Source of the DNA: Schaalia canis
GTDB taxonomy: Bacteria; Actinomycetota; Actinomycetes; Actinomycetales; Actinomycetaceae
Direction of reading: 5' to 3'
Assembly: GCF_003858455.1 (NCBI RefSeq)
Contig: NZ_RQZF01000001.1
Location: 62,001 to 126,000, forward strand
Length of the DNA stretch: 64,000 nucleotides
The notes under the pieces were generated by a model. It saw only the letters and a list, made by a program, of their open reading frames with translations, was not told the DNA's origin and made no database searches. Position numbers and translations under genes: made by a program. Every line of letters begins with the position of its first letter. The stretch's first letter is position 1. Shown in pieces: positions 11,767 through 21,983 of the stretch.

Positions 11767-12963
11767 ATGAAGGACATCCTTATTCACCGGTGGGAACCGG
11801 TCCACTCGTGGCTGTTGCTTTCTTTGTTCGTTGGGATTGCTGACCAGTTTCTTTTCGTGTGTTTGAGCTGGATCGTCTTATCTGAGTCCCCACTGGGAAC
11901 CGCAGTTTCTGTTCTGACGGTCATTTCTTTGGCTCGCCTTCTAGCATTTCTACTTGTCCCGTCACTGAGCACACGCCTGCCACAGCTTTCTATTGCTGCA
12001 CTGGGGATTAGCGGACGCCTGCTGGCAATGCTCCTTCTCCTGTCGCTTACTGTTGCTCAAACGAATCCTGTATTTCTTCTCGGGGCGCTGCTTCTTTTTG
12101 CCGTAAGCGACGGGCTGTTCATCCCTGTTTCATCCGTAATTTTAAGGGCCTTGTCTGCGCCAGATACGTACGTTGGTTCCCTTGCTCTCATGCAGATCGC
12201 CGTTAATATTGCGTTAGCCTTCGCAGCAATAATGGGCGGCCTTGCGCTTGAATGGACGACGCGCATAGGTCTGGTTACTTTGCTGGCACTCATGTCCATA
12301 CTCAACATGGCAACGTTCCTCTTTTTCTTCCGTCGGCATGCTCAAGTGCTCCGCCCAACTTCCTCCCCGGTTGCACTGTCATCAGGGATGCGAGCTGTGT
12401 TGGCTCTTCCTGGAAATAAGACAGCCTTCGGTCTCGTCTTCATCCTTGAGCTTATGGTTGCAGGCTCGCTCAACGTGCTATTTCCGCGGGCGTTAACCAG
12501 TGGAGGGTACAGCCCTTCTCACTTCGGATACGGCATTGCCTTGTTCGTTGTCACGAGTGTTCTCTGCTCATCAGTTCTAGTCAAGGCCCCGAGAATTGTC
12601 GCATTTAAATATTACCTTCCGCTGGTGCTTTTGCTGCCGTCAATTGCTTACAGCTTGGTGATCGCGCATATTCCGGCGGCTTACTTTTTTGCCTTTTCCC
12701 TCCTTGGCGCGAGTGCTGCATTTATTGCCCCTTTCCTTTCGAATCGTCTTGCGAATTCCGTCTCTACCGACATGCACCCGCTTCTCTTTACTTTATTCAG
12801 CATCACCTCCTATTCGGCGATTTTCATGTCCTACTCACTGTCAGGCCTCATGTTGTACATCTCTGATACAAATACGGTCCTGACCTTCAGTGCCCTTACT
12901 TTCTTCGTTCTTGCTGTGTTGTCACTCCAGAAGAACTCAAGCATGGGTGGAAAGGACCAGTAG
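11767..12963 (+). CDS. MFS-like multi-spanning membrane protein
   Basis: A 398-residue, almost entirely hydrophobic protein with about twelve predicted membrane segments (for example LLLSLFVGIADQFLFVCLSW near the N-terminus and VLTFSALTFFVLAVLSL at the end). The helix between about 185 and 205 leads into a basic cytoplasmic loop FFFRRHAQVLRP, typical of the MFS central loop. No substrate motif is recognisable. The codons look more AT-rich than those of nusB or pyrR on either side (ATT, TTA, TCT, AAT), and other actinobacteria have nusB close to pyrR without this gene, so it may be an insertion. Start choice is weak: the RBS is poor. Confidence 0.65.
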   Translation: MKDILIHRWEPVHSWLLLSLFVGIADQFLFVCLSWIVLSESPLGTAVSVLTVISLARLLAFLLVPSLSTRLPQLSIAALGISGRLLAMLLLLSLTVAQTNPVFLLGALLLFAVSDGLFIPVSSVILRALSAPDTYVGSLALMQIAVNIALAFAAIMGGLALEWTTRIGLVTLLALMSILNMATFLFFFRRHAQVLRPTSSPVALSSGMRAVLALPGNKTAFGLVFILELMVAGSLNVLFPRALTSGGYSPSHFGYGIALFVVTSVLCSSVLVKAPRIVAFKYYLPLVLLLPSIAYSLVIAHIPAAYFFAFSLLGASAAFIAPFLSNRLANSVSTDMHPLLFTLFSITSYSAIFMSYSLSGLMLYISDTNTVLTFSALTFFVLAVLSLQKNSSMGGKDQ

Positions 12964-13058
12964 ACCTCCGCTTCTAGTGCTCTCAGCCCCAATAAATTCT
13001 TCAGGAACTACGCTCAGCATGTGGGAGGTTCCTCTGTCTTCATTGGCAGTGTTGGTGC

Positions 13059-13064
13059 TAGAAT
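13059..13064 (+). promoter_or_regulatory. Extended -10 promoter of the pyr operon
   Basis: TGC followed by TAGAAT (TGN plus -10) 60 nt before the pyrR ATG. No good -35 at the right spacing, as expected for extended -10 promoters. The transcript would start about 13071 and include the PyrR-binding loop. Confidence 0.5.
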
Positions 13065-13091
13065 CTCCGACGGAAATTGAATCCTTTAAAG

Positions 13092-13109
13092 CCCGTCCTG
13101 TGAGGCGGG
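13092..13109 (+). promoter_or_regulatory. PyrR-binding RNA loop next to the pyrR ribosome binding site
   Basis: CCCG (13092-13095) can pair with CGGG (13106-13109), presenting the loop TCCTGTGAGG. This matches the UCCNGNGAGG anti-antiterminator loop bound by PyrR in Bacillus pyr leaders. Here the hairpin ends 1-2 nt before the Shine-Dalgarno AAGGAGG (13111-13117), and no terminator or antiterminator is seen. That points to translational repression: UMP-loaded PyrR would bind the loop and block initiation, as shown for Mycobacterium smegmatis. Confidence 0.8.
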
Positions 13110-13123
13110 GAAGGAGGTCCCGC

Positions 13124-13699
13124 ATGGGTCAGTCATATCCACTATCCGACGATCATCGTCACACACGAGGTAAAGACATCCTCGGCGGCGATGACATTGC
13201 GCGTTCGCTGACGCGCATCGCGTTTGAGATTATCGAACGCAATCAAGGCGCGGAAAACCTGGTGATTGCCGGTATTCCCACGCGCGGAGCAGTGCTTGCC
13301 CGCCGCCTCGTTCAGCGCATCCGTGAAGTTGGCGGTCTGAACACTGACCTGGCCATCATCGACACTACGATGTACCGAGATGATCTGGCTGATCACCCGT
13401 TGCGCACCCCGCATCCCACGGAGATTCCTCCCGCAGGTATTGATGGACGCACGGTTGTCCTCGTTGATGATGTGCTCTACACCGGACGCACCATTAAGGC
13501 CGCCCTCGACGCCCTCTCTGGCATTGGCCGTCCGGCTGCCGTTCAACTTGCCGTCCTCGTTGATCGAGGCCACCGCGAACTACCCATCCGCCCCGACTTC
13601 GTGGGCAAGAACCTGCCAACCTCTCGTCAGGAAACTGTCACGATCCTGCTCGAAGAAACCGATGGGCGCGACGGCGTGCTCCTGGGAAGGAATGACTGA
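13124..13699 (+). CDS. pyrR: Bifunctional pyr regulator / uracil phosphoribosyltransferase PyrR
   Basis: UMP/PRPP-responsive RNA-binding repressor of pyr mRNA with weak uracil phosphoribosyltransferase activity. The 191-residue protein has the PRPP-binding motif [20 protein letters not shown] and the family segments [18 protein letters not shown] and [13 protein letters not shown] set the start at the ATG preceded by AAGGAGGTCCCGC; the open frame upstream runs through the leader and the MFS gene end and is not coding. First gene of pyrR-pyrB-pyrC-carA-carB-pyrF; the PyrR-binding loop immediately upstream implies autoregulation. Confidence 0.96.
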   Translation: MGQSYPLSDDHRHTRGKDILGGDDIARSLTRIAFEIIERNQGAENLVIAGIPTRGAVLARRLVQRIREVGGLNTDLAIIDTTMYRDDLADHPLRTPHPTEIPPAGIDGRTVVLVDDVLYTGRTIKAALDALSGIGRPAAVQLAVLVDRGHRELPIRPDFVGKNLPTSRQETVTILLEETDGRDGVLLGRND

Positions 13700-13700
13700 T

Positions 13701-14693
13701 ATGAGCCTCAACCACCTCATCACCATCCGCGACCTCGAATACCGTGAGGCCGTCCAGATTCTTGACACTGCCGAGGCCATGGCCGCCACCCAGTCGCGCC
13801 GCGTGAAAAAACTTCCCACCCTCCACGGACGCACGGTCGTCAACCTCTTCTTTGAAGATTCCACCCGCACGCGCCTGTCCTTCGAGGCCGCCGCAAAACG
13901 CCTCTCTGCAGACGTCATCAACTTCTCTGCCAAAGGCTCATCCCTCTCCAAGGGCGAATCCCTCAAGGACACGGCGCTGACACTTCAAGCAATGGGCGCT
14001 GACGCTGTCATCGTCCGCCACTCCGCCTCCGGCGCAGCACACCGCCTCGCACACGCCGGATGGATGAACCTGCCGGTCCTCAACGCGGGGGATGGCACTC
14101 ACCAGCACCCCACCCAGGCTCTGCTGGACGCCATGACTCTTCGACGTCATTTCAACCGAGACGCCTCCAACCCCGCGGTTGAACCCGTCGCACCAGGCAC
14201 CGACCTGAAGGGCGCAAAAGTCGTGATCGTCGGTGACATCTTGCACTCGCGTGTGGCTCGCTCCAATGTTGACCTGCTGCACCTGCTCGGCGCTGATGTC
14301 ACCCTGGTTGCTCCACCAACGCTCTTGCCTGTCGGTATTGAAAACTGGAACTGCGCGGTCGACTACAACCTTGACCGTGCCCTTGCCCAGGGCCCCGACG
14401 CTGTCATGATGCTGCGTGTCCAGCGTGAACGCATGAGCGCCGCAGGCGGTGGCTTCTTCCCCTCGCCCGGTGAGTACCACACCCAATATGGGCTGGACCG
14501 GCAGCGTTTCAACCGTCTGCCCGATCACACCATCATCATGCACCCAGGCCCCATGAACCGCGGCCTTGAAATCTGCGCTGAAGCAGCCGATTCTCCTCGC
14601 TCAGTCATTGTTGAACAGGTCGCCAACGGCGTCTCTGTCCGCATGGCTGCCCTCTACCTCCTCCTCGCCCCGGAAGGCTCCACCAATGACTGA
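13701..14693 (+). CDS. pyrB: Aspartate carbamoyltransferase catalytic chain
   Basis: Joins carbamoyl phosphate and aspartate, the committed pyrimidine step. The 330-residue protein carries the carbamoyl-phosphate motif [13 protein letters not shown] (STRTR at 54-58), the loop SKGESLKDT, and the aspartate-side motifs [20 protein letters not shown] and [12 protein letters not shown]. The ATG at 13701 has GGAAGGA at 9 nt; an ATG at 13692 overlaps pyrR and is too close to that RBS. No pyrI regulatory-chain gene follows, as usual in Gram-positives. The end overlaps pyrC by 8 nt. Confidence 0.96.
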   Translation: MSLNHLITIRDLEYREAVQILDTAEAMAATQSRRVKKLPTLHGRTVVNLFFEDSTRTRLSFEAAAKRLSADVINFSAKGSSLSKGESLKDTALTLQAMGADAVIVRHSASGAAHRLAHAGWMNLPVLNAGDGTHQHPTQALLDAMTLRRHFNRDASNPAVEPVAPGTDLKGAKVVIVGDILHSRVARSNVDLLHLLGADVTLVAPPTLLPVGIENWNCAVDYNLDRALAQGPDAVMMLRVQRERMSAAGGGFFPSPGEYHTQYGLDRQRFNRLPDHTIIMHPGPMNRGLEICAEAADSPRSVIVEQVANGVSVRMAALYLLLAPEGSTND

Positions 14694-15999
14694 CATCCTC
14701 ATCCGCAACGCCAATATCCTGGGCGAACACGTCGCCGACATCTACCTCGCAAACGGCGTCATTGTTGCCATTGGTGAAGGTGCAGCCTCACACGCTACTG
14801 ACACCACCCGCGTTATTGACGCTGATGGTCTGATCGCCCTACCGGGCCTTGTTGACCTGCACACCCACCTTCGTGAACCCGGCCAGACCGACGCTGAGAC
14901 CATCTTCACCGGCACCCGTGCAGCGGCTGTTGGCGGCTACACCTGCGTTCACGCCATGGCCAATACCAGCCCCGTAGCCGACACAGCCTCCGTTGTGGAA
15001 CAAGTCTGGCGCAAGGGCAAGGAAGCGGGATTCGTTGACGTTCGTCCCGTCGGCGCCGTCACCGAAGGGTTGGAAGGAAAGCACCTTTCCCGTATCGGTG
15101 GCATGGCAAACTCTAAGGCCCAAGTGCGCGTCTTCTCCGATGATGGCAAGTGCGTCTCTGACCCGGTGCTCATGCGCCGCGCCCTGGAATACGTGAAGGC
15201 TTTCGACGGCGTTGTCGCTCAGCACGCCCAGGACCCTGAACTCACCGACGGCGCTCAGATGAACGAATCTGAGCTGTCCGGCGAGCTGGGTTTGGCCGGA
15301 TGGCCTGCCGTGGCTGAAGAAGCCATTATCGCCCGCGACATCCTATTGGCTAAGCACGTGGGTTCGCGCCTGCACGTTTGCCACCTCTCCACCGCAGGTT
15401 CAGTCGAACTCATTCGTTGGGGTAAGCGCATGGGTGTCAACGTGACTGCCGAGGTCACACCCCACCACCTCATGCTCACCGAAGAACTCGCCGCAACCTA
15501 CGACCCGCTCTACAAGGTCAACCCTCCGCTTCGCACTGCCGCAGACGTTGAGGCAGTTCGTGAAGGTCTCGCTGATGGCACCATTGACATTGTCGGTACC
15601 GATCACGCACCCCATCCACTTGAGTCGAAGGACGTGGAGTGGAACATCGGTGCCTTTGGTATGACCGGGCTGGAAACCGCACTGCCGATTGTCATCACCA
15701 CCATGGTGGAAACTGGCCGCATGACGTGGGCTGATGTTGCTCGCGTGTTATCCACTACTCCCGCTCAGATTGGCCGCGTCGCAGACCAAGGGCAGGGGAT
15801 TGCTGAGGGCTCGCCCGCTCACCTCGCTCTTGTGGATCCCACCGTGCGTCGAGTGGTGGATCCTGCCTCTCAGTGGACCCGTTCGACGAACACGCCCTTT
15901 GTGGGGATGGAACTGTCTGGTCAGGTGATGTTCACGATCTTTGCCGGCCAGATCACCGTTGATGGCGGCATGCCACTTGTGACGGAGGACCGCGCATGA
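14686..15999 (+). CDS. pyrC: Dihydroorotase (class I type)
   Basis: Cyclises carbamoyl aspartate to dihydroorotate. The 437-residue amidohydrolase has the metal motif [17 protein letters not shown], the later ligands in [14 protein letters not shown] and [13 protein letters not shown], and the catalytic Asp in [17 protein letters not shown]. Size and motifs fit the class I bacterial enzyme encoded in pyr operons. The ATG overlaps the pyrB stop by 8 nt, and its own end overlaps the carA start by 4 nt. Confidence 0.96.
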   Translation: MTDILIRNANILGEHVADIYLANGVIVAIGEGAASHATDTTRVIDADGLIALPGLVDLHTHLREPGQTDAETIFTGTRAAAVGGYTCVHAMANTSPVADTASVVEQVWRKGKEAGFVDVRPVGAVTEGLEGKHLSRIGGMANSKAQVRVFSDDGKCVSDPVLMRRALEYVKAFDGVVAQHAQDPELTDGAQMNESELSGELGLAGWPAVAEEAIIARDILLAKHVGSRLHVCHLSTAGSVELIRWGKRMGVNVTAEVTPHHLMLTEELAATYDPLYKVNPPLRTAADVEAVREGLADGTIDIVGTDHAPHPLESKDVEWNIGAFGMTGLETALPIVITTMVETGRMTWADVARVLSTTPAQIGRVADQGQGIAEGSPAHLALVDPTVRRVVDPASQWTRSTNTPFVGMELSGQVMFTIFAGQITVDGGMPLVTEDRA

Positions 16000-16493
16000 G
16001 CAACGATATTGCCTACCTTATCTGCGATGACGGTCGAATCTTCACAGGACGTGCGTGGGGGGCTAAAGGCGTTCGCGCCGGTATCCTCAGCTTTGATACG
16101 CGAATGACCGGGTATCAGGCGGTACTTTCTGCACCTGAGCATGCAGATCGACTTGTTGTTATGACCACCCCGCATATTGGCAATGTTGGGGTGAATGATG
16201 AGGCTCCACGCGAGGGTTTCACCATCGCAGGCCTCATTGCTCGTGAGCCCGCGCGGCGCGCCTCAAATTGGCGCTCCACTGGCGACTTTAATGAGCTTCT
16301 CGAAGCGAAGGGCGTTATCGGCATTGCCGGTATTGACACTCGCGCGCTCACCCTCCATATCCGTAATCACGAGGGAATCTGCGGAGCTATCATCTCGGGT
16401 GAGGCCCTGCCTGCTGGGGCGGCACAACTCACCGATGAGGTCCGCACTCAGCTTTCTCAGATTCTTACTGCAGCCATGGAGGAACAGCACTGA
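15996..16493 (+). CDS. carA: Truncated carbamoyl-phosphate synthase small subunit (N-terminal domain only)
   Basis: Normal CarA (about 360-400 residues) has an N-terminal domain that binds CarB and a C-terminal class I glutamine amidotransferase domain that supplies ammonia. This 165-residue protein contains the N-terminal domain alone: [62 protein letters not shown] and [15 protein letters not shown]. It then ends [10 protein letters not shown], and carB starts at the stop codon (TGATG). No Cys-His-Glu triad motif and no remnant DNA is present, so the glutaminase domain is cleanly absent. The frame is intact and coupled to both neighbours, which argues for a functional gene rather than a pseudogene. 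Confidence 0.9.
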   Translation: MSNDIAYLICDDGRIFTGRAWGAKGVRAGILSFDTRMTGYQAVLSAPEHADRLVVMTTPHIGNVGVNDEAPREGFTIAGLIAREPARRASNWRSTGDFNELLEAKGVIGIAGIDTRALTLHIRNHEGICGAIISGEALPAGAAQLTDEVRTQLSQILTAAMEEQH

Positions 16494-19400
16494 TGCCTCG
16501 ACGTACCGATATCCGCTCCGTCCTCGTTATTGGTTCTGGTCCGATCGTCATTGGGCAGGCCTGCGAATTTGACTACTCGGGCACCCAGGCATGCCGTGTC
16601 CTCAAAGACGAGGGCGTGCGCGTCATCCTCGTCAATTCAAATCCGGCAACCATTATGACCGACCCGGAAATGGCTGATGCCACCTACGTCGAACCCATCA
16701 CACCTGACGTCGTGGCAAGCATTATTGAGAAAGAACGCCCTGATGCCCTGCTGCCAACGCTGGGTGGCCAGACCGCGTTGAATACCGCCATGGCCCTTGC
16801 CGAGCAGGGCGTATTGGAGCGTTTCAACGTTGAACTCATCGGCGCGAACGCTGAGGCAATCCGAGCCGGTGAAGACCGTGACGAGTTTAAGGCCATCGTC
16901 GAAAAGTGCGGTGCAGAGGTTGCACGCTCGGTGATTGCCCACACCATGGACGAATGTCACGCCGCTGCCGCCGAACTTGGCTACCCCCTGGTTGTGCGTC
17001 CCTCCTTCACGATGGGAGGCCTGGGCTCGGGTTTTGCCTACACCCCTGAAGATCTTGAGCGCATTGCGGGACAGGGCTTAGCTGCATCAATTACCACTGA
17101 GGTTCTGCTCGAAGAATCCATCCTCGGATGGAAAGAGATCGAACTTGAGCTCATGCGCGACACCGCTGACAACGTCATCTGCGTGTGCTCGATTGAAAAC
17201 GTTGACCCCGTGGGCGTCCACACGGGCGACTCCATCACGGTTGCTCCTGCATTGACCTTGACGGATAAAGAACTCAGCGATCTTATTGAGGTCGGCAAGT
17301 CTATTATCCGCACAGTTGGTCTGGACTCAGGTGGATGCAACATCCAATTTGCTGTTGATCCGACCAATGGCCGGGCTATCTGTATTGAGATGAATCCGCG
17401 TGTGTCGCGTTCTTCGGCTCTGGCCTCGAAAGCAACGGGCTTCCCCATTGCCAAAATGGCGGCGCGTCTGGCATTGGGCTACACGCTGGATGAGATTCCC
17501 AATGACATTACGGGCACTACACCGGCTTCATTCGAGCCAACGATTGACTACATTGTCGCGAAAGTTCCGCGGTTCACCTTCGAAAAGTTCCCTGAGGCCG
17601 ATCCGACCTTGACCACTGCCATGAAGGCCGTTGGCGAGGCTATGGCAATCGGCCATACCTACAGCGAAGCCCTGCAGAAAGCGCTGCGCTCAATTGACAA
17701 GAAGGGCGTTCAATTCCACTGGGAGGGACCCGTTCCCAACGCGGAAGAAACCGCCGATTTGCTCCGCGCTGCCGCCACGCCAACGGAGTTCCGCCTTGTT
17801 CAGGTCCAGCAGGCCATTCGTGGTGGGGCCACCGTTGAGGACCTCTTTGAAGCGACTGCGATTGACCCGTGGTTCCTTGACCAGATGGTGCTTTTGGATG
17901 AGATCGCGCAGGAGTTGATCAATGCTCCGGCTCTGACGCGTGACCTGCTTATCCAGGCGAAACGTCATGGCTTTTCTGATCGGCAGATCGCCTCTATGCG
18001 TCGGATTTCGGAAATGACCGTCCGTGAGATTCGCGCGGCATTTGACGTTCATCCTGTCTATAAGACGGTTGACACCTGCGCGGGGCAGTTCAGCACGAAT
18101 ACGCCCTACTTGTATTCCACCTATGAGGAGGAAACCGAGGTCTGCCCGCGCGAGCGTGAGGCTGTCATTATCTTGGGTGCTGGACCGAACCGTATTGGCC
18201 AGGGGATTGAGTTCGATTATTCCTGCGTGCATGCCACCATGGCTCTGCGTGACCGGTACGAGACGGTCATGGTCAATTGCAACCCAGAGACCGTGTCAAC
18301 GGATTATGACATTTCCGACCGACTGTACTTTGAACCATTGACTCTTGAGGATGTCCTCGAGGTCTATCGTGCGGAGTGTGCGGCTGGCCCGGTTGCCGGT
18401 ATGCTCGTTCAACTCGGTGGGCAAACCCCGTTATCCCTCGCTGCTGATCTGGCTGCTGCCGGGGTGCCGATTCTTGGTACGTCGCCTGCTGCTATTGATC
18501 TTGCTGAGGATCGGGAGGAGTTTGGAAAGGTCCTGGCTCAGGCGAATCTTCCTGCACCTGCGCACGACGTGGCTTACACGCCCTCTGTTGTTCACGCGGT
18601 CGCGGAAAAAATCGGGTACCCGATTCTTGTTCGCCCCAGTTTTGTTCTGGGCGGGCGCGGCATGGAAGTCATTAATGATCGTGCGGGCCTGGATCGCTAC
18701 CTTGATCGCCCTGACTTGGAGGCGCTTTTCGAGCGCGGTCCGCTACTGATCGACCGTTTCCTTGATGCTGCGGTTGAGATTGACGTCGATGCCCTCTTTG
18801 ACGGTGAGGAACTGTTTATGGGGGCCGTCATGGAACATATCGAAGAGGCCGGCGTTCATTCAGGCGACTCTGCCTGCGTGCTGCCGCCGATGACTCTTTC
18901 AGCTCGCGAGGTAGCCCGCATTGCTGAATCCACCGAAGCGATTGCGCGAGGCGTGGGCGTGAGAGGACTGATTAATATTCAGTTCGCCCTCGTGTCGAAT
19001 ACCCTTTACGTCATCGAAGCCAATCCTCGCGCTTCACGCACGGTTCCCTTTGCCTCGAAGGCAACAGGTGTGCCCTTAGCTAAAGCGGTTGCGTTGATTC
19101 AGGTGGGGGAGAGCATCGCTTCTTTGCGTGCGGCGGGAATCCTTCCCGCCGAGGACGCGCGCACTATTCCCGATCATTCGTCGATCGCAGTTAAGGCAGC
19201 AGTCTTGCCTTTTAAGCGTTTCCGCCATGCGGATGGATCCGTTGTTGATTCAATCCTTGGCCCGGAGATGCGTTCGACGGGCGAGGTGATGGGCATTGAT
19301 CGGGACTTTCCGACGGCCTTTGCTAAGTCTCAATCGGCTGCTTTCACCGATTTTCCGACGGAAGGTACCGTCTTTGTGTCGATTGCGGATTCGGATAAGC

Positions 19401-19792
19401 GCGCCATTGTCTTTCCTCTGATTCGCTTGCAAGAACTCGGCTTTGAGATTCTTGCGACAGAGGGAACTGCGTCAGTTCTTCATCGGAATGGTATTCGCGC
19501 TCAGGTGGTGCGTAAGAGTTCCGATGGGAGGGGTCCCAATGGGGAGCCCACTGTTGTTGACATGATTAATGACGGCCTGATCGACATTATTGTGAACACC
19601 CCGCAAAGCTCTGAGGATCGTCATGACGGCTATCAGATTCGTACGGCTGCAATGTCTCATGATCGGACGATCATTACGACTTTGCAGGCCTTCCATGCGG
19701 CTGTGCAAGCGATTGAGGTGCGTTTACGTGGCCAGTACCGCGTGAAGTCCCTGCAGGAGTGGGACGTGGCCCGTCAGGAGGGTGCGCGATGA
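16493..19792 (+). CDS. carB: Carbamoyl-phosphate synthase large subunit
   Basis: The synthetase subunit, which makes carbamoyl phosphate from bicarbonate, ammonia and two ATP. The 1099-residue protein is full length: two homologous ATP-grasp halves (first [20 protein letters not shown] and [15 protein letters not shown]; second [20 protein letters not shown] and [14 protein letters not shown]), separated by the oligomerisation domain at about 400-550, and a C-terminal MGS-like allosteric domain ([17 protein letters not shown]). Both halves keep [18 protein letters not shown]-type motifs. The question here is its ammonia source, because the paired CarA lacks the glutaminase domain. Overlaps pyrF by 4 nt. 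Confidence 0.97.
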   Translation: MPRRTDIRSVLVIGSGPIVIGQACEFDYSGTQACRVLKDEGVRVILVNSNPATIMTDPEMADATYVEPITPDVVASIIEKERPDALLPTLGGQTALNTAMALAEQGVLERFNVELIGANAEAIRAGEDRDEFKAIVEKCGAEVARSVIAHTMDECHAAAAELGYPLVVRPSFTMGGLGSGFAYTPEDLERIAGQGLAASITTEVLLEESILGWKEIELELMRDTADNVICVCSIENVDPVGVHTGDSITVAPALTLTDKELSDLIEVGKSIIRTVGLDSGGCNIQFAVDPTNGRAICIEMNPRVSRSSALASKATGFPIAKMAARLALGYTLDEIPNDITGTTPASFEPTIDYIVAKVPRFTFEKFPEADPTLTTAMKAVGEAMAIGHTYSEALQKALRSIDKKGVQFHWEGPVPNAEETADLLRAAATPTEFRLVQVQQAIRGGATVEDLFEATAIDPWFLDQMVLLDEIAQELINAPALTRDLLIQAKRHGFSDRQIASMRRISEMTVREIRAAFDVHPVYKTVDTCAGQFSTNTPYLYSTYEEETEVCPREREAVIILGAGPNRIGQGIEFDYSCVHATMALRDRYETVMVNCNPETVSTDYDISDRLYFEPLTLEDVLEVYRAECAAGPVAGMLVQLGGQTPLSLAADLAAAGVPILGTSPAAIDLAEDREEFGKVLAQANLPAPAHDVAYTPSVVHAVAEKIGYPILVRPSFVLGGRGMEVINDRAGLDRYLDRPDLEALFERGPLLIDRFLDAAVEIDVDALFDGEELFMGAVMEHIEEAGVHSGDSACVLPPMTLSAREVARIAESTEAIARGVGVRGLINIQFALVSNTLYVIEANPRASRTVPFASKATGVPLAKAVALIQVGESIASLRAAGILPAEDARTIPDHSSIAVKAAVLPFKRFRHADGSVVDSILGPEMRSTGEVMGIDRDFPTAFAKSQSAAFTDFPTEGTVFVSIADSDKRAIVFPLIRLQELGFEILATEGTASVLHRNGIRAQVVRKSSDGRGPNGEPTVVDMINDGLIDIIVNTPQSSEDRHDGYQIRTAAMSHDRTIITTLQAFHAAVQAIEVRLRGQYRVKSLQEWDVARQEGAR

Positions 19793-20637
19793 GCATGGTG
19801 TCTTTTGGGGATCGGCTCTACGCCGCGATGCGTGCGCGTGGGCCGGTCTGTGTGGGGATTGACCCTCATCCGGGTTTGCTGTCGGCGTGGGGCCTACCGA
19901 TGACGGTCGACGGCTTACGGAGCTTTAGTCTGACGGTGGTGGAGGCTTTGGGTGGCCGTGCCGCAGCTTTCAAACCGCAGGCTGCATTCTTTGAGCGTTT
20001 CGGCTCGCGGGGCGTTGCTGTCCTCGAAGAGGTGATTGCGGCCTCCCGCTCAACAGGTACCTTGTGCATCGTTGATGCTAAACGCGGGGATATTGGCTCC
20101 ACGATGGAGGGCTATGCTGATGCCTTCCTTGATGACGCTTCTGCCTTAGCTGGCGACGCTGTGACTCTGTCGCCTTACCTTGGTGTAGGGGCGCTTGCTC
20201 CAGCACTTGACCGTGCCGCAGCCCAAGGGCGAGGTGTTTTCGTGCTTGCTTTGACGTCTAATCCGCAGGGGAAAACGGTGCAACATGCCCGTAATGCGGA
20301 TGGAGTAAGTGTTGCAGCACGCGTCATTGAGGAGTTAGCAACATTCAACGGGACATGTGATTTTGAACACGCTGGCCCTGTTGGTGCAGTTATCGGAGCA
20401 ACCGTCGGAACGGCTGTTCAGGATCTCCAGATTGATTGTGGGCATATGCGCGGGATAATTTTGGCACCCGGAATTGGTGCCCAGGGTGCAGGGGCTGAGC
20501 AGGTAAAACAAGTTTTCGGCGGCGTCGAAGATCGAGTACTTGCTTCAACTTCTCGAGCAGTTCTTGCGGCAGGGCCAAATATCTCCCAACTACGAAAAGC
20601 TCACGACAAGGCTGTTCAAGAACTGGCCGAAATGTGA
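19789..20637 (+). CDS. pyrF: Orotidine-5'-phosphate decarboxylase (type 2)
   Basis: Last step to UMP. The 282-residue protein has [16 protein letters not shown] near the start, the [11 protein letters not shown] segment and the active-site motif [20 protein letters not shown]. These mark the longer type 2 family found in mycobacteria and myxobacteria, rather than the 230-residue E. coli type. The ATG overlaps the carB stop (ATGA); an upstream in-frame codon lies inside carB. It ends the operon and is followed by a strong hairpin. pyrD is not in this cluster. Confidence 0.95.
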   Translation: MSMVSFGDRLYAAMRARGPVCVGIDPHPGLLSAWGLPMTVDGLRSFSLTVVEALGGRAAAFKPQAAFFERFGSRGVAVLEEVIAASRSTGTLCIVDAKRGDIGSTMEGYADAFLDDASALAGDAVTLSPYLGVGALAPALDRAAAQGRGVFVLALTSNPQGKTVQHARNADGVSVAARVIEELATFNGTCDFEHAGPVGAVIGATVGTAVQDLQIDCGHMRGIILAPGIGAQGAGAEQVKQVFGGVEDRVLASTSRAVLAAGPNISQLRKAHDKAVQELAEM

Positions 20638-20641
20638 GATA

Positions 20642-20679
20642 ACTACACCCCCGGTTCTCCCCAAAACCGGGGGTGTAGT
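20642..20679 (+). terminator. Strong hairpin ending the pyr operon
   Basis: A 15-bp perfect stem (20642-20656 with 20665-20679, ACTACACCCCCGGTT) and an 8-nt loop, 4 nt after the pyrF stop. No T-run follows. Such U-less GC-rich hairpins are common at actinobacterial gene ends and probably terminate or stabilise the mRNA. Confidence 0.75.
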
Positions 20680-20729
20680 GGCATCCTATAAGCGTCATAT
20701 AACTCTTCATATGGTGAGGGAGAGAGCTC

Positions 20730-21041
20730 ATGGCTCTACCGGATTTGACCCCGCAGCAGCGTGCGGAAGCACTTGAGAAGGCTACGCGCGCGCGTCGTCG
20801 TCGCGCCGAGGTCAAGGCAGCACTTAAGACTAGGGAAATGAAGCTGTCTGAGGTTCTTGATCTTGCAGCAAGCGATGAGGCTATTGCCAAGATGAAGGTT
20901 GTCTCCCTGCTTGAGTCCCTTCCTCGAGTCGGCGTCAATACGGCCTCCCTGTTGATGGATGAATACAAGATCGCCCAGTCGCGACGTATTCGCGGACTCG
21001 GTCCCGTCCAGCGCGAGGCTTTGGTTAAGCGCTTCGGTTAA
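20730..21041 (+). CDS. mihF: Integration host factor mIHF
   Basis: Actinobacterial nucleoid-associated DNA-binding protein, unrelated to E. coli IHF. The 103-residue sequence [20 protein letters not shown], then a basic helix [13 protein letters not shown] and the helix-two-turns-helix [28 protein letters not shown], matches the family along its whole length. The gene sits between pyrF and gmk as in mycobacteria (Rv1388). It should be independently transcribed, because the strong pyr-operon hairpin lies just upstream. An AT-rich stretch at 20688-20713 (CTATAAG, CATATAAC) probably holds the promoter. Confidence 0.96.
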   Translation: MALPDLTPQQRAEALEKATRARRRRAEVKAALKTREMKLSEVLDLAASDEAIAKMKVVSLLESLPRVGVNTASLLMDEYKIAQSRRIRGLGPVQREALVKRFG

Positions 21042-21060
21042 ACATGGCAAGATAGTGTGC

Positions 21061-21618
21061 ATGACTCATGCGCGTCTCACTGTTCTTGTCGGACCAAGCG
21101 GTGTCGGTAAAGGAACTGTCGTCTCTGCCCTGAAGGAACGCCATCCTGAATTGGTCGTTTCTGTGTCTGCCACCACGCGAGACCCCCGCCCTGGTGAAGA
21201 ACATGGAGTGAACTACCTCTTCATAACAGAAGAAGAATTCGATGAACTCCTCAGAAATGATGGCCTTCTCGAATGGGCGCAAGTCTTTGGAGGAAACCGA
21301 TACGGCACGCCTCGTGGGCCTGTTGAGGAACATCTTGCTGCGGGACGGCCAGTCCTTCTCGAGATTGACCTCGAAGGTGCACGCCAGGTTCGTCTGGCAA
21401 TGCCAGAGGCGCAGCTCGTCTTTCTTGCGCCCCCCTCGTGGGAAGAACTCGAGCGTCGCCTAATCGGCCGAGGGACAGAAACGCCCGAGCAGCAGCAGCG
21501 ACGCCTCACTACTGCCCGCACAGAACTGGCCGCACAAGCCGAGTTCGACACCACAGTGGTAAATGATGACGTTGAGCGTGCTGCCATGGAGCTAGCCGCC
21601 TTGATGGGCCTAAAATAG
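21061..21618 (+). CDS. gmk: Guanylate kinase
   Basis: Phosphorylates GMP to GDP. The 185-residue protein has the P-loop [11 protein letters not shown] at about 10-20, the GMP-binding [19 protein letters not shown], and [12 protein letters not shown], followed by the lid segment [17 protein letters not shown]. The start was set at the ATG giving [14 protein letters not shown]; in-frame codons further upstream overlap mihF. No Shine-Dalgarno is visible before it, so initiation may be leaderless or coupled. rpoZ follows after 91 nt. Confidence 0.95.
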   Translation: MTHARLTVLVGPSGVGKGTVVSALKERHPELVVSVSATTRDPRPGEEHGVNYLFITEEEFDELLRNDGLLEWAQVFGGNRYGTPRGPVEEHLAAGRPVLLEIDLEGARQVRLAMPEAQLVFLAPPSWEELERRLIGRGTETPEQQQRRLTTARTELAAQAEFDTTVVNDDVERAAMELAALMGLK

Positions 21619-21709
21619 TTCGGTTAGACTCGAAGGCTGGGTCAGAGCATCGGATGCGATGCGCGCCTGTGCCGTCATATCAGGGTCCAGTACTGAGGAG
21701 AACCAACAC

Positions 21710-21976
21710 ATGTCCGGAATTGTCGCTCAGCCCGAAGGCATCACCTACCCGCCGATTGATGATCTGCTTGAGCATGTCGACTCGAAGTATGCCCTGGTGA
21801 TCTTCGCTGCAAAGCGTGCCCGACAGATCAACTCCTACAACCGTCAGCTCGAACAGAACGTCATTCAGTTCGTTGGCCCCGTTGTCGATGTTGAACCTGA
21901 CGAGAAGCCGCTGGCGATTGCCCTGCGCGAAATCGATGAGGGCTTGCTGAGCCTCGAGGCTGACCCCGAAGCCTGA
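21710..21976 (+). CDS. rpoZ: RNA polymerase omega subunit
   Basis: Small subunit that helps fold beta' and assemble RNA polymerase. The 88-residue protein shows the omega signature [29 protein letters not shown] near the N-terminus, followed by EDN-like [23 protein letters not shown]. The ATG at 21710 has TGAGGAGA at a suitable distance; an in-frame codon at 21659 is rejected because it would add 17 unconserved residues. The gmk-rpoZ-coaBC-metK order is the standard actinobacterial one. Confidence 0.95.
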   Translation: MSGIVAQPEGITYPPIDDLLEHVDSKYALVIFAAKRARQINSYNRQLEQNVIQFVGPVVDVEPDEKPLAIALREIDEGLLSLEADPEA

Positions 21977-21983
21977 GCCTGTC

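Noticed and set aside
13092-13123. Transcription attenuator before pyrR
   Set aside because: A PyrR loop is present but there is no terminator hairpin with a T-run or antiterminator; translational control fits better.
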